Positions 51,811 to 60,008 of a stretch of DNA of 64,000 bases are shown here, piece after piece. The DNA is from Paludibacteraceae bacterium. GTDB lineage: Bacteria; Bacteroidota; Bacteroidia; Bacteroidales; Paludibacteraceae. Each line of letters starts with the position of its first letter. Position 1 is the first letter of the stretch. The position numbers were made by a program, and so were the translations under genes. The stretch lies in the NCBI GenBank assembly GCA_017509715.1, contig JAFWOU010000001.1, positions 88,761 to 152,760 of the forward strand, given 5' to 3'. The notes beneath the pieces are model-generated. The model had not been told where the DNA came from. It was given only the letters and a program-made list of their open reading frames with translations, and ran no database searches.

Positions 51811-53174
51811 ATCGATAGCAAGTACTTCTCAATCGATTTCTGTATCGTTGTGCTCGGCGTCTTGGTGTCGCTGATGAGGATGGCAAAGCTCCATACCTCG
51901 CCGTTGGGTCGCTCTATATAGCCGGCATAGCTCTTGGCGCCGGTCAGCGTTCCGCTCTTGGCGTGCACCTTGCCCGTCAGGCGTGTGTCCTCCAGGAAGT
52001 GGGTCAGCGTACCCGATTCGCCGCTCACGGGCAGGCTCTGGTACCAGTCCTCCTTATGCTCGCTCGTGTACATATACTCCAGCAGCCGGACCACCATATG
52101 GGCGGTCAGCTTGTTGTCGGGGGCCAGTCCGCATCCGTCGTGCAGGATGCAGCGCTGCATGGGCATGCCGTGTTCGCGCCAGTGGCGCATCACGTGCTGT
52201 GCGCCCTGCTGGGCGGTGGACTGACGATGTTCGCGCGACGCCAGGTAGCGGGCAATCGCCTCGGCGTACATATTGTTGCTGTCCCAGTTGGTATCGCGCA
52301 GTATGTCGCTGAGGGGGGCGGAGCTATGGACGCAGATCAGTTTGAGTCGTTCCATGTCCTCGCCCTGCTTCATGATGTAGCCGGGCACGCCGTTCACGCG
52401 TCCGCCGGCCGTCCGGATGGTGCGCTCCATGTCCTGGGCCAGTTGCAGGCCCGGGTTGGGCAGGTCGCCCTTCACGCAGAGGGTATCGCGGTTGGCAGGT
52501 ATCTCGCCCCGCATATTGCGCACGTATACCAGGGGTCGGCCGCTCACGTACGAGTAGTCGCGCTTGGTCTTGCCGGCCCGCACGCGGCTATGGATCACCA
52601 CGTTGTCCGGATCGGTATAGAGCACCTCGGCGGGTTCGCCTACCGCACCCGAACGCATGTAGATACGCAGGGTGTTGCTCAGGTAGTTGATGCCATAGAT
52701 GCCGGGGGCGTAGTAGTTGCCGATATCTTCGGGCAACCAGTGGGGGTTGTAGCCCTCGTCGCTCAGCTTGCTCATGTCGGCCAGGATGCGACCCTCGATA
52801 TGCCAGATGCCTACCTCGTGCAGTTGCTGCAACCAGTCGTCCAGGAAGGGGTCACCGTTCTTGAGGTTACCCAACGTAGGATCCACGTCGCCGATGATGT
52901 AGAGGTCGCCCCAGAGCGTACTGTCGATGATGTCGCCCGTGTAGGCCAGGGTGGTCTCGAACCGGAAGTCGGGTCCCAGTTCGTTCAGGGCGGCTCCGGT
53001 GGTGAGCAACTTAGTGACCGAGGCCGGCGTAGCAGGTTCCGTAGCCTTGTACGTGGCTATGGTGCGGTTACGGGTCGTATTCCGTACCTCCACCGACATC
53101 AGTCCCCCGGCCAGATTCGCATCCCCCGTCAGCAGCGATATATTCAGCAGTATGATAGCTAAAGTATGAAGCAT
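51801..53174 (-). CDS. dacB: D-alanyl-D-alanine carboxypeptidase/endopeptidase, PBP4 (DacB) type
   Basis: A 457-residue low-molecular-weight penicillin-binding protein with a signal peptide. The active-site SxxK is in PASVTKLLTT and the KTG-type motif is KSGTLTGAKSY. The large insertion between the first motifs (DVDPTLGN ... PEDIGNYYAPGIYGINYLSN) is typical of class C PBPs. It trims or cuts peptidoglycan crosslinks in the periplasm. The promoter is at 53200-53230 and a 22-bp-period array lies upstream, so it may be under special control. Confidence 0.92.
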   Translation of the reverse strand: MLHTLAIILLNISLLTGDANLAGGLMSVEVRNTTRNRTIATYKATEPATPASVTKLLTTGAALNELGPDFRFETTLAYTGDIIDSTLWGDLYIIGDVDPTLGNLKNGDPFLDDWLQQLHEVGIWHIEGRILADMSKLSDEGYNPHWLPEDIGNYYAPGIYGINYLSNTLRIYMRSGAVGEPAEVLYTDPDNVVIHSRVRAGKTKRDYSYVSGRPLVYVRNMRGEIPANRDTLCVKGDLPNPGLQLAQDMERTIRTAGGRVNGVPGYIMKQGEDMERLKLICVHSSAPLSDILRDTNWDSNNMYAEAIARYLASREHRQSTAQQGAQHVMRHWREHGMPMQRCILHDGCGLAPDNKLTAHMVVRLLEYMYTSEHKEDWYQSLPVSGESGTLTHFLEDTRLTGKVHAKSGTLTGAKSYAGYIERPNGEVWSFAILISDTKTPSTTIQKSIEKYLLSICS

Positions 53175-53199
53175 AGTAAGCCAAATTTAAAATCGGCTG

Positions 53200-53230
53200 C
53201 AAAGGTACGAAAAATTCTCAATATACACAA
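53200..53230 (-). promoter_or_regulatory. Promoter of dacB
   Basis: On the minus strand, TTG (53230-53228), a 20-nt spacer starting TGTATATTG and TACCTTTG (53207-53200), 25 nt above the ATG. The spacer contains the first unit of the 22-bp array. Confidence 0.82.
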
Positions 53231-53308
53231 GGAAAATTCTCAATCTGTCGCAAAAAAATTCTCAAAGTAGCAGATTTTTTACTCAAATCTACCTGAAAAT
53301 TTACTCAA
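53211..53308. repeat. 22-bp-period array upstream of dacB
   Basis: The 11-mer AAAATTCTCAA occurs exactly at 53211, 53233 and 53255 (22-bp spacing). Two weaker copies (TTTTACTCAA at 53277 and ATTTACTCAA at 53299) continue it. The CTCAA cores start at 53217, 53239, 53261, 53282 and 53304. The intervening 11 bp are not conserved. The period is two helical turns, so all cores face one side of the DNA. Confidence 0.88.
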
Positions 53309-53362
53309 CTCCCCCATTCTATACCTCTCCGTTTTCCGTAAAGGCGTATGGAAATCGCTACA

Positions 53363-53392
53363 AAAAACGGCCGCACTGCTGCGACCGTTTTT
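53363..53392. terminator. Probable terminator of the DUF1294 gene run
   Basis: ACGGCCGCA and TGCGACCGT pair with one mismatch around CTGC, with an A-run on the left and a T-run on the right, so it can work in either direction. It lies 62 bp beyond the stop of the minus-strand gene at 53454. Confidence 0.8.
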
Positions 53393-53453
53393 CCTTTTGT
53401 TCTGTGCTCCGGCCGTCAGGCCCGAGATCTATTTTATCCATTTCCCCCAGATT

Positions 53454-53747
53454 TTATTCGGATATCAGAATTACTGCACATACTATAGCCACCTGTGCGA
53501 TCAGTATTGCCGGAATGCCCCAAGTGAATTTCTTATGTTGCGTCTTATGATGCCATGCTTTCATACCGAGCAAGGCGCCGATACTCCCTCCTGCCGCAGC
53601 CCACCATATCAATGTCGATTCCTCGATACGCCGTTTTGAGCGTTTAGCTTTCCACTTGTCGATGCCGAACAGAAAGAACGTCACCACATTGATCGCCGCC
53701 AAGTAGCTCAGAATAATACACAACGTTGTCTGTGGACAATGACTCAT
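53454..53747 (-). CDS. DUF1294-family membrane protein
   Basis: A 97-residue protein with about three hydrophobic segments and the family pattern FFLFGIDKWKAKRSKRRIEE ... GGSIGALLGM ... HKTQHKKFTWGIP. The function of DUF1294 is unknown. It follows the coiled-coil lipoprotein by 12 bp, at the end of the minus-strand accessory run. Confidence 0.9.
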   Translation of the reverse strand: MSHCPQTTLCIILSYLAAINVVTFFLFGIDKWKAKRSKRRIEESTLIWWAAAGGSIGALLGMKAWHHKTQHKKFTWGIPAILIAQVAIVCAVILISE

Positions 53748-53759
53748 GGTTGTATAGTG

Positions 53760-54062
53760 TTAGTATTGATTCAAAATCATCTGTATGTAAAATACATCAT
53801 CATCCGTCATGCACGCATACTTAGCTCGATCGATCACATCCTCGGCGTCGTTCAGTTGGTCTTGTATCTCTTCTTTCTCATCCTCCAGGTCGGATACTTG
53901 CTGTTCCAGATTGGATACTTGTTCTTCCAGCTCTGAAATCTGCTGCTCTAGATTCTCTCGCTCATACTCACACTCTTCGTATTCCGCCTCCCAATTCTTG
54001 CTCCCCGATGAGTCACATCCCACCATACATACCGCCGCAAAAAAAATGAATAGTTTTTTCAT
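53760..54062 (-). CDS. Coiled-coil lipoprotein
   Basis: A 100-residue lipoprotein (MVGC lipobox, Cys16). Residues about 28-78 form a heptad coiled coil rich in Glu, Leu and Gln (YERENLEQQISELEEQVSNL), ending in a short non-coil tail. The overall shape recalls Lpp-like or spacer lipoproteins; no family is recognised. It begins 2 bp after the HNH gene stop, so the two are probably co-transcribed. Confidence 0.75.
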   Translation of the reverse strand: MKKLFIFFAAVCMVGCDSSGSKNWEAEYEECEYERENLEQQISELEEQVSNLEQQVSDLEDEKEEIQDQLNDAEDVIDRAKYACMTDDDVFYIQMILNQY

Positions 54063-54064
54063 GG

Positions 54065-54406
54065 TTATTTGCGTTTATTTAAGTTACTTTCTACTTGTTC
54101 AAAATAAAATACGATTGGCTTTTTCTTTGCTACTGAGATCCTTTTGTAAAGAAGCGCAGCTCGATATGGTTTGTAATCGTCAAGCGCATATTCAATATTT
54201 TCTAAATATGCGCGGAACTCCTCTATGGTCATGTTGTCTTTCTGATGGTTACAAAGAAAACAACAAGGAATAAGGTTGTTAACTTCATCCGTACCGCCTT
54301 TTGATACCGCTATTAGATGGTCGATAGATAAATTATCAAAATCTATCTTTTTCCCACAGTACGCGCAATGACCATCATATTTGTTGTATATTTCTCTGCG
54401 ATTCAT
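54065..54406 (-). CDS. HNH endonuclease
   Basis: A 113-residue protein with a complete HNH nuclease: CAYCGKKID, LSIDHLIAVSKGGTDEVNNLIPCC and CNHQKDN provide the zinc-binding cysteines and the catalytic His. It has no additional recognition domain. It lies 145 bp downstream of hsdR on the same strand, so it may be cargo of the defence block. Cleavage of DNA is known for the family; the target is unknown. Confidence 0.88.
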   Translation of the reverse strand: MNRREIYNKYDGHCAYCGKKIDFDNLSIDHLIAVSKGGTDEVNNLIPCCFLCNHQKDNMTIEEFRAYLENIEYALDDYKPYRAALLYKRISVAKKKPIVFYFEQVESNLNKRK

Positions 54407-54551
54407 TATTCTAATTATATGCTTATTTCCCTAACTGATAAAATTTTCAAGGTTCTATATTTTTTAGTCATGCACTAATGGCTCGCATTGCGTCTTATTC
54501 ACTACGCGGTCTCGCATAGTTTCATGTCGTTAATTAACTCCCAGTCCATAC

Positions 54552-57500
54552 CTATATTTCAAATCCACCTTCCATGATAAATTGACGCAGAAGCTCATCC
54601 ATTCTAATATTTATGCGGAATGCCGGAACAGGAGCTCCAGAATGTTGATTGAACCACTCTTTCATCTTATCTTTATCGACGGACTCTTTGAGTTGGTCAA
54701 GTGGTCCTTGCGGGATGATATCGCCCGGCATGTAGTTATTCATTATCTCGCGGAGCAGATCTTCGTTTAGACCGAAGGCTTGTGCGAAACGATGAATACG
54801 ATCGTTCTTCTCGCGCGCCATGTATTCGGTGATATAATCGCGGAGCGGTTTGGCTTCATCGACTTGCACGGTGCCACGTTGCACGTCACGCAGGAATCGT
54901 CCTGCCACGTCCTGTTCCTCTTGGGTGAGTGTGGCAAAGGAGCGGTGCAGTTCTTCGAGGGCTTGGGCTTGCTCTTGCTCGGAGGAGTTGAGTGTGCGCA
55001 GGTACTTACGGAAACGTGCGTTCATGTAATCGGTATCGATGGCACCGGTGTTGATCGAGATGATATAAGGATCGATGTCAAAGGTCACCTCATCGGTAGG
55101 TGTGCCTTTGGGACTACGCTCGATCTCTTTGTAACGTTGCAGAAGCGCACCATAGGTGGTCTCATCGATAGTGAGAGCACTCATCGCCAGCGTCACCTCT
55201 TCCGCTTCTTCGGTGTCATCGGTTGGCAGTGTCGGTTCTTGCAGTTTGTTCCACTGGAAGCCTTGCACACGCGCCGCGTTGAGGTGGCGGTTGAGTTCGC
55301 GGAAATGCTTGGCGAACTGCGCACGGAGGTCTTTATCTTCCGGCAGTTTGGAGAAGTCCTCAACTCCTGCTATCTGGAAGAGATATTGTATCTGGGCATA
55401 AGCGGCTTCGATCGCGCGAATATGCACATCCAGTTTATCGGCTTTGATACCGAGCGGTTGCTGTCCCGAATAGAGGCGGATAGCACTCTCTATGTTCCGC
55501 TTCATGGTGTGCGGATAGCGGTAGTAACAGATTGTGCCGTGCGGTTTGTCGGGTCCGTTCAGACGGTTGGTACGCGAGAAAGCTTGGATGAGGTTCTCGT
55601 TGTACAGCACTTTGTCGAGATAGAGGGTGTTGACCCAATGGGAGTCGAAACCGGTAAGCATCTGATTGACGACGATAAGTACGTCCAGACACTGCGCAGG
55701 GTTGGACTCGATACCTTTGTAGATATCCTTGTGCGCCAAACGGAGCGCCACATCTTTCTTGAAGAGGGCGTATTTGGGCAGTGTGAAGTGCGTGCCGTAT
55801 TGGTCGTTGTAGTCACCGACAATCTTGATGAGCAGGTCTTCCTTAATCTCACCTTTGCCTTCATTGTCAATGGAAGGATCCACGAGACAGGTCACTTTGA
55901 GTTCCCGAGCGAATGTGCGCATATAGACATAGTACTCGAACGCCTCTTGGATGGACGAGGTAGCAAAGATCGCGTGATATTTGTTAGCGAGACTTAATGC
56001 CGGGAAAGAAGCCTTAATGTCGTTCACCACTGCACGCTGGTATTCGCCCGATTCGAATTGTGCTTTCGGGATATAATCCTCGATACCTTCGTCTTCGGCG
56101 GTCTTACCTGCCATCGGTACGTCGTTCATATAATGGAAATAGACCTCTTTCTTCTCATCGGCAAGGGCTTCTTCCATAGTCTTGGCTTTTGCCTTGAAGA
56201 GCGCCACTTCCTGTTTGAGTTTCTGATCAGGGAAGACAATCTTCATTACCGGGTCGAACTTCAGCACGTTTTCGTCGCGGATACCATCGGCGATGCTGTA
56301 ACGGTGCAGCTCATTGCCGAAGACGTCGATTGTCGTTTGGTATAACTTACGATTCTCCTCTTGGATTGGTGTGCCGGTGAAGCCGAAGAAGATCGCGCGT
56401 GTGAAGGTGGCGCGAATCGTTGCCAACATATCTCCGAACACGTCTCGGTGGCACTCATCAATGATGATGACGAGCCGCTTCTGGTTGATTCGGTTGAGTT
56501 GGTGACGATTGCCTGATTCGGGCACAATACGGCTCATCTTCTGAATAGAGGTGACGATGAGGGTATCGCGTGTGTCGGTACTATCCAGTTTGGAGATCAG
56601 ATCATCGGTGTTGTCGGTCTCTTGTACTTCCTCTATCTCGTTTTTGAATCCGCGATATTCGAGTGCAGTCTGCGTACCGAGTTCGATTCGGTCCATTAGG
56701 AAGACCACCTTGTCCGCTTTGCCGGAATCGGCTATCAGTTGCGCCGACTTAAAGGAAGTCATTGTCTTGCCTGAGCCGGTAGTATGCCAGATGTAACCGC
56801 CAAACAAGTCATGTTCATCCCAACGGCAGGTGGCTACACGGTCAGCAATCGCTGACGCGGCGTAGTACTGATAACTGCGCATAACCTTGAGGTTGCCAGC
56901 GAGTTTGTCTGCCACGGTGTAGAAGCCTATCATCTGGTGCGCCATGGGGATGGAGAGCAGATGAGTGGCAATTGATTTCCAATCGTTGATCGGCTCGTTG
57001 TTAAAGTCTGCCCAATGGAATTGGTATTGCGGTGAGAAGGCTTCGTAACTGCCCGGGTTCGCGAAATAGATCGTCTCGTCGGGGTTCATAGCCACGAACA
57101 CTTGTACGAGCGAGAAGATACCTTGCGAGAAGATTCCTTCGTGATAGTATTTGCGTATTTGGTTAACGGCTTGCGAAACAGCTACGTGCGAACGTTTAAG
57201 TTCGATATGGATTACGGGCATGCCGTTGATAAGCAGCATTAGATCGCCACGTCTGTCAGAGGCAAGAGGATGAGCGGTAGGGAACTTCGGTTGCTCGGCA
57301 ATCTGATAGACGCTACTGCCGGAAGCAATCTGACTGCGGTCATATATGGAGAGGGAGACGGTCTGCCCATAGTGCAGTTTGTCAGCCTCGTTGTCGCGAT
57401 GGATATTGACGGTCTTACCATTGATGAAACCATTGAGCGCAAGAGGCGTGTGCAACGCGTTCACTTGGTGAACTATCTGCTGCATCTCCGAAGCGGTCAG

Positions 57501-57671
57501 CGGCACTCCGTTGAGTTGGTCGATACCGGAATTGTTCTGATAGAGGATATGTGCCCAGTTATCGAGCAGGTCTTGCTCGGTGCAGTTCTTGAGGACACCG
57601 CTGCTCCAGCCTTTAGTGGTTAGGAAGTCTATCAGGTCACGTTCAAATGTCAGTTCGCTATCGTAATCCAT
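54552..57671 (-). CDS. hsdR: Type I restriction enzyme, restriction subunit HsdR
   Basis: A 1039-residue motor and nuclease subunit. The N-terminal nuclease core has Asp143 (GDLMLLINGMP) and Glu157/Lys159 (IELKRS). The helicase has TTGSGKT (297-303), DECH (405-408) and FGFTGTPI. It cuts unmethylated foreign DNA together with HsdM and HsdS. ATG 57671 (MDYDSELTFERDLIDFL) is chosen because it follows the stop of the upstream gene by 25 bp; an in-frame ATG at 57728 would overlap that gene and one of the palindromic repeats. Confidence 0.95.
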   Translation of the reverse strand: MDYDSELTFERDLIDFLTTKGWSSGVLKNCTEQDLLDNWAHILYQNNSGIDQLNGVPLTASEMQQIVHQVNALHTPLALNGFINGKTVNIHRDNEADKLHYGQTVSLSIYDRSQIASGSSVYQIAEQPKFPTAHPLASDRRGDLMLLINGMPVIHIELKRSHVAVSQAVNQIRKYYHEGIFSQGIFSLVQVFVAMNPDETIYFANPGSYEAFSPQYQFHWADFNNEPINDWKSIATHLLSIPMAHQMIGFYTVADKLAGNLKVMRSYQYYAASAIADRVATCRWDEHDLFGGYIWHTTGSGKTMTSFKSAQLIADSGKADKVVFLMDRIELGTQTALEYRGFKNEIEEVQETDNTDDLISKLDSTDTRDTLIVTSIQKMSRIVPESGNRHQLNRINQKRLVIIIDECHRDVFGDMLATIRATFTRAIFFGFTGTPIQEENRKLYQTTIDVFGNELHRYSIADGIRDENVLKFDPVMKIVFPDQKLKQEVALFKAKAKTMEEALADEKKEVYFHYMNDVPMAGKTAEDEGIEDYIPKAQFESGEYQRAVVNDIKASFPALSLANKYHAIFATSSIQEAFEYYVYMRTFARELKVTCLVDPSIDNEGKGEIKEDLLIKIVGDYNDQYGTHFTLPKYALFKKDVALRLAHKDIYKGIESNPAQCLDVLIVVNQMLTGFDSHWVNTLYLDKVLYNENLIQAFSRTNRLNGPDKPHGTICYYRYPHTMKRNIESAIRLYSGQQPLGIKADKLDVHIRAIEAAYAQIQYLFQIAGVEDFSKLPEDKDLRAQFAKHFRELNRHLNAARVQGFQWNKLQEPTLPTDDTEEAEEVTLAMSALTIDETTYGALLQRYKEIERSPKGTPTDEVTFDIDPYIISINTGAIDTDYMNARFRKYLRTLNSSEQEQAQALEELHRSFATLTQEEQDVAGRFLRDVQRGTVQVDEAKPLRDYITEYMAREKNDRIHRFAQAFGLNEDLLREIMNNYMPGDIIPQGPLDQLKESVDKDKMKEWFNQHSGAPVPAFRINIRMDELLRQFIMEGGFEI

Positions 57672-57696
57672 AGTGTATGTATTTTGCTGATTCACA

Positions 57697-58800
57697 TTAA
57701 TCTTCTTGGTTTTTATCCTGAATGCCATTCAGGGAAAAGGAAGAAGCGATGGTGCATATCTCCTCCGCCATCCGGTTCATCGCCACGCACTCGGAGCGCG
57801 TCACATTGCGCTTGTGTGCGTCGTACTCCCATGGGGAGAGAATGAGAACGCGCCCTTCGGCGACGGCATCAAACAAGCCGTCGCTGGGCTTGTAATAATC
57901 GCGGAAGCCATTATCCGCGATGTAGATGATGGGATGTTCCTCCGCCAGCAGCACTACCATCACCTCTTTCTCTTTGTCGGAGATGAACGGCGAAACCATC
58001 ACAGCGCCCTGACGGGCAGCCAATACACAGCCGTTCATATAATCGCGCAAGCGCTTGTTATCGCCATGCATCGCCTCGTCTATCATCGTGCTACGGACAT
58101 GCACAGGCATATAACGGTCGTACATAAGTAGTTTAAGATTGCCTATCCCGCTATACGTGCGACCGGCTATCTCTATGCCCTCTTGCACTCGGAAGAATCC
58201 CGGCATGAGCTTTTTCGTAGCGAGGCGCTGAGGGTTCATGTCTATATAGTGGATAGTAGTGGGCAGTTGATCCCGATGCCCCATTGGACGGACAAATGGC
58301 ATCTCCGTGAAGACAGGCGGGAGACGATAATAAGCATCATCGCCGAGCTGTTGGCGGAGAGAGTCTGCAATCTCGCGGAATCGGGTTTTTGCTTCTTGAG
58401 TGTTAGCCTGAATGGCATTCAGGGAAAGAGAAGAAGACAAATATGAATATGCCCTGCCAAGCTGCTTGGCGGCTTGCCAAAAGCCGCGTATGGATGACAT
58501 AATGCCCTTGGGCATGGTACGTTTCACATACCATATAGCATGTAGATGATCTGGCATAAGGCAGAAATGCAAGACTTGGATATCTGGATGATACAAATAG
58601 AGATTCACCAGATTATCTACAAGCACATCACCCAAAATAGTGCGCTCGACAAAAGCTTGCGTGGGATCATCATCAGGGATAATGAGCATACCAAGCAACG
58701 ACTCACGCGACGGTATCGTCAGCGTGATATGATAGAGACCGGCGCCTTTCCAAGCCTCTCCGGGTTCTTGCCATTGCCATTTTTCGTGCTCGCTCATCAT
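57697..58800 (-). CDS. RAYT-like HUH protein with a C-terminal DprA-like domain
   Basis: A 367-residue protein inside the hsd operon. The N-terminal half resembles REP-associated (IS200-like) transposases: YHITLTIP, then the HUH motif LMPDHLHAIWYV (His85, His87), then TTIHYIDMNPQRL. The catalytic tyrosine of RAYTs is not obvious, so activity is uncertain. The C-terminal half (GAVMVSPFISDKEKE ... RVLILSPWEYDAHKRN) looks like a Rossmann-type DprA/LOG domain; related fusions occur in other Bacteroidales as far as I recall. ATG 58800 overlaps the hsdS stop (ATGA). An in-frame ATG at 58950 lies inside hsdS. Two REP-like palindromes lie within the gene. Confidence 0.78.
   Translation of the reverse strand: MMSEHEKWQWQEPGEAWKGAGLYHITLTIPSRESLLGMLIIPDDDPTQAFVERTILGDVLVDNLVNLYLYHPDIQVLHFCLMPDHLHAIWYVKRTMPKGIMSSIRGFWQAAKQLGRAYSYLSSSLSLNAIQANTQEAKTRFREIADSLRQQLGDDAYYRLPPVFTEMPFVRPMGHRDQLPTTIHYIDMNPQRLATKKLMPGFFRVQEGIEIAGRTYSGIGNLKLLMYDRYMPVHVRSTMIDEAMHGDNKRLRDYMNGCVLAARQGAVMVSPFISDKEKEVMVVLLAEEHPIIYIADNGFRDYYKPSDGLFDAVAEGRVLILSPWEYDAHKRNVTRSECVAMNRMAEEICTIASSFSLNGIQDKNQED
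57717..57747. repeat. REP-like palindrome, copy 1
   Basis: CCTGAATGCCATTCAGG (57717-57733) is a 17-bp palindrome around one central base, followed by a purine tail (GGAAAAGGAAGAAG) shared with copy 2. It forms the 3' end of the RAYT-like gene (SFSLNGIQ) and lies ahead of the hsdR start. Confidence 0.85.
58407..58437. repeat. REP-like palindrome, copy 2
   Basis: CCTGAATGGCATTCAGG (58407-58423) with tail GGAAAGAGAAGAAG. It matches copy 1 except for the central base and two tail bases, is in the same orientation, and encodes SLSLNAIQ within the RAYT-like gene. Confidence 0.85.
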
Positions 58801-60008
58801 TCGTTTACAAACATCTGCTCCAAAAGGGCTTGTTTGGAGTGTTTCAAAAGGGTTAATTGTCGCTCGCGAAGAGAGATAGTTTTGTTTAAGGAATTGACCA
58901 ATTTGGCTATTTTCTCTTGTTCGGGAGTCTTTGGCAATAGTATCGGACATTGCACTATCTTATCATAGAAGAAATATTGGCGAACACCACCTTCTTGCAA
59001 CTTATAAATTAAATGGTTGAATATATCCGACTTGAACCAAGCCATTAAGAAGTCATCGTGAATAGCTTCGCTCGTCTTGAAGACGATATACAAGGAACTA
59101 ACGATGACATCTTTAGTTCCGTTATAATAGCCGATAGAACCTACATTTATTCTGGCAGGATTGTACGCAAAGGATTTCGGAGGAACAATGGTGTACATTG
59201 TTTTATCTGCGTCAGTAAGATAACCGCCATTTTCGAATTTCTCTGTTTGCGGAATAAAACCAGCCTCATTCGTGATAGAATAACTCTCCAACGGTAAGTT
59301 GTTACGGTTCTTTGTGCCCGTTTCTTCTATCTCATTGCCTAATACCTTTGGCTCCCATTTGTCCACAAAACCTTTGAAACGAATTGCGGGTGTAGATTGT
59401 CCGTCTTGCGGGAAGAGTTTTTCAAGCAACGCACGCCTAATATTCTTCAACTTCTCCAACTCGGTTTCACGTTGAGAGATAGTAGTTGTAAGATCAATAA
59501 TGACCTGTGAAATGGCTTTTTGCTCATCAGGTTTTGGCATTTTGACGGAAATATTAAGAAACTCGTCCTCATGAATTTTCCATTGACCATAAACTACACC
59601 TTGACGACAGCGCACCATTTCGTGAATAACATCAGGCATTGCTAAACGAACACCAAGATAATATGGATTATTATCACCTTTCGGAGCGAATATGCTATAG
59701 ACAGGAGAAATAGAAGCATTGCCATAGAAGTTCATACCGATAGAACCAGCCTCCAAGTTATTGGAACTGTAGATGAAATCTCCGTACGATGTTCTTTTAT
59801 ATGGCTTATTTACAGCATCCTTAATAAGAGCACTTCTATCATACCTATCTCCTTTAGACACGATACCTTTATTAGCCACGAAAGCCATTAAAGGATATGC
59901 GTCATTTTGAGGAGCCATGTCTATTCGCTCTAAAAGCAAATCAGAGATTTTCTTCTCTTTCCACTCCTCGGTAAAGCCTTTGAATCGTATTTTGGGTTGT
60001 TTAGCCAT
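58797..60008 (-). CDS. hsdS: Type I restriction enzyme, specificity subunit HsdS
   Basis: A 403-residue specificity subunit with two target-recognition domains. Each begins with a similar block (IRFKGFTEEW near residue 7 and IRFKGFVDKW near 208) and ends in a conserved helix (SQRETELEKLKNIRRALLEKL and SLRERQLTLLKHSKQALLEQM). The recognised DNA sequence cannot be told. The start overlaps the hsdM stop as TAATG, and its stop overlaps the RAYT-like gene start. The recognition halves are more AT-rich than the neighbouring genes, common for exchangeable hsdS. Confidence 0.93.
   Translation of the reverse strand: MAKQPKIRFKGFTEEWKEKKISDLLLERIDMAPQNDAYPLMAFVANKGIVSKGDRYDRSALIKDAVNKPYKRTSYGDFIYSSNNLEAGSIGMNFYGNASISPVYSIFAPKGDNNPYYLGVRLAMPDVIHEMVRCRQGVVYGQWKIHEDEFLNISVKMPKPDEQKAISQVIIDLTTTISQRETELEKLKNIRRALLEKLFPQDGQSTPAIRFKGFVDKWEPKVLGNEIEETGTKNRNNLPLESYSITNEAGFIPQTEKFENGGYLTDADKTMYTIVPPKSFAYNPARINVGSIGYYNGTKDVIVSSLYIVFKTSEAIHDDFLMAWFKSDIFNHLIYKLQEGGVRQYFFYDKIVQCPILLPKTPEQEKIAKLVNSLNKTISLRERQLTLLKHSKQALLEQMFVNE

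Noticed and set aside
53211..53308. CRISPR array
   Set aside because: The conserved unit is only about 11 bp in a 22-bp period, with no full repeats, no spacers of standard length and no cas genes.
57697..58800. Complete IS200/IS605 insertion sequence
   Set aside because: No tnpB and no subterminal hairpin ends outside the frame; the gene overlaps hsdS and fits the operon, so a domesticated RAYT-like gene is more likely.
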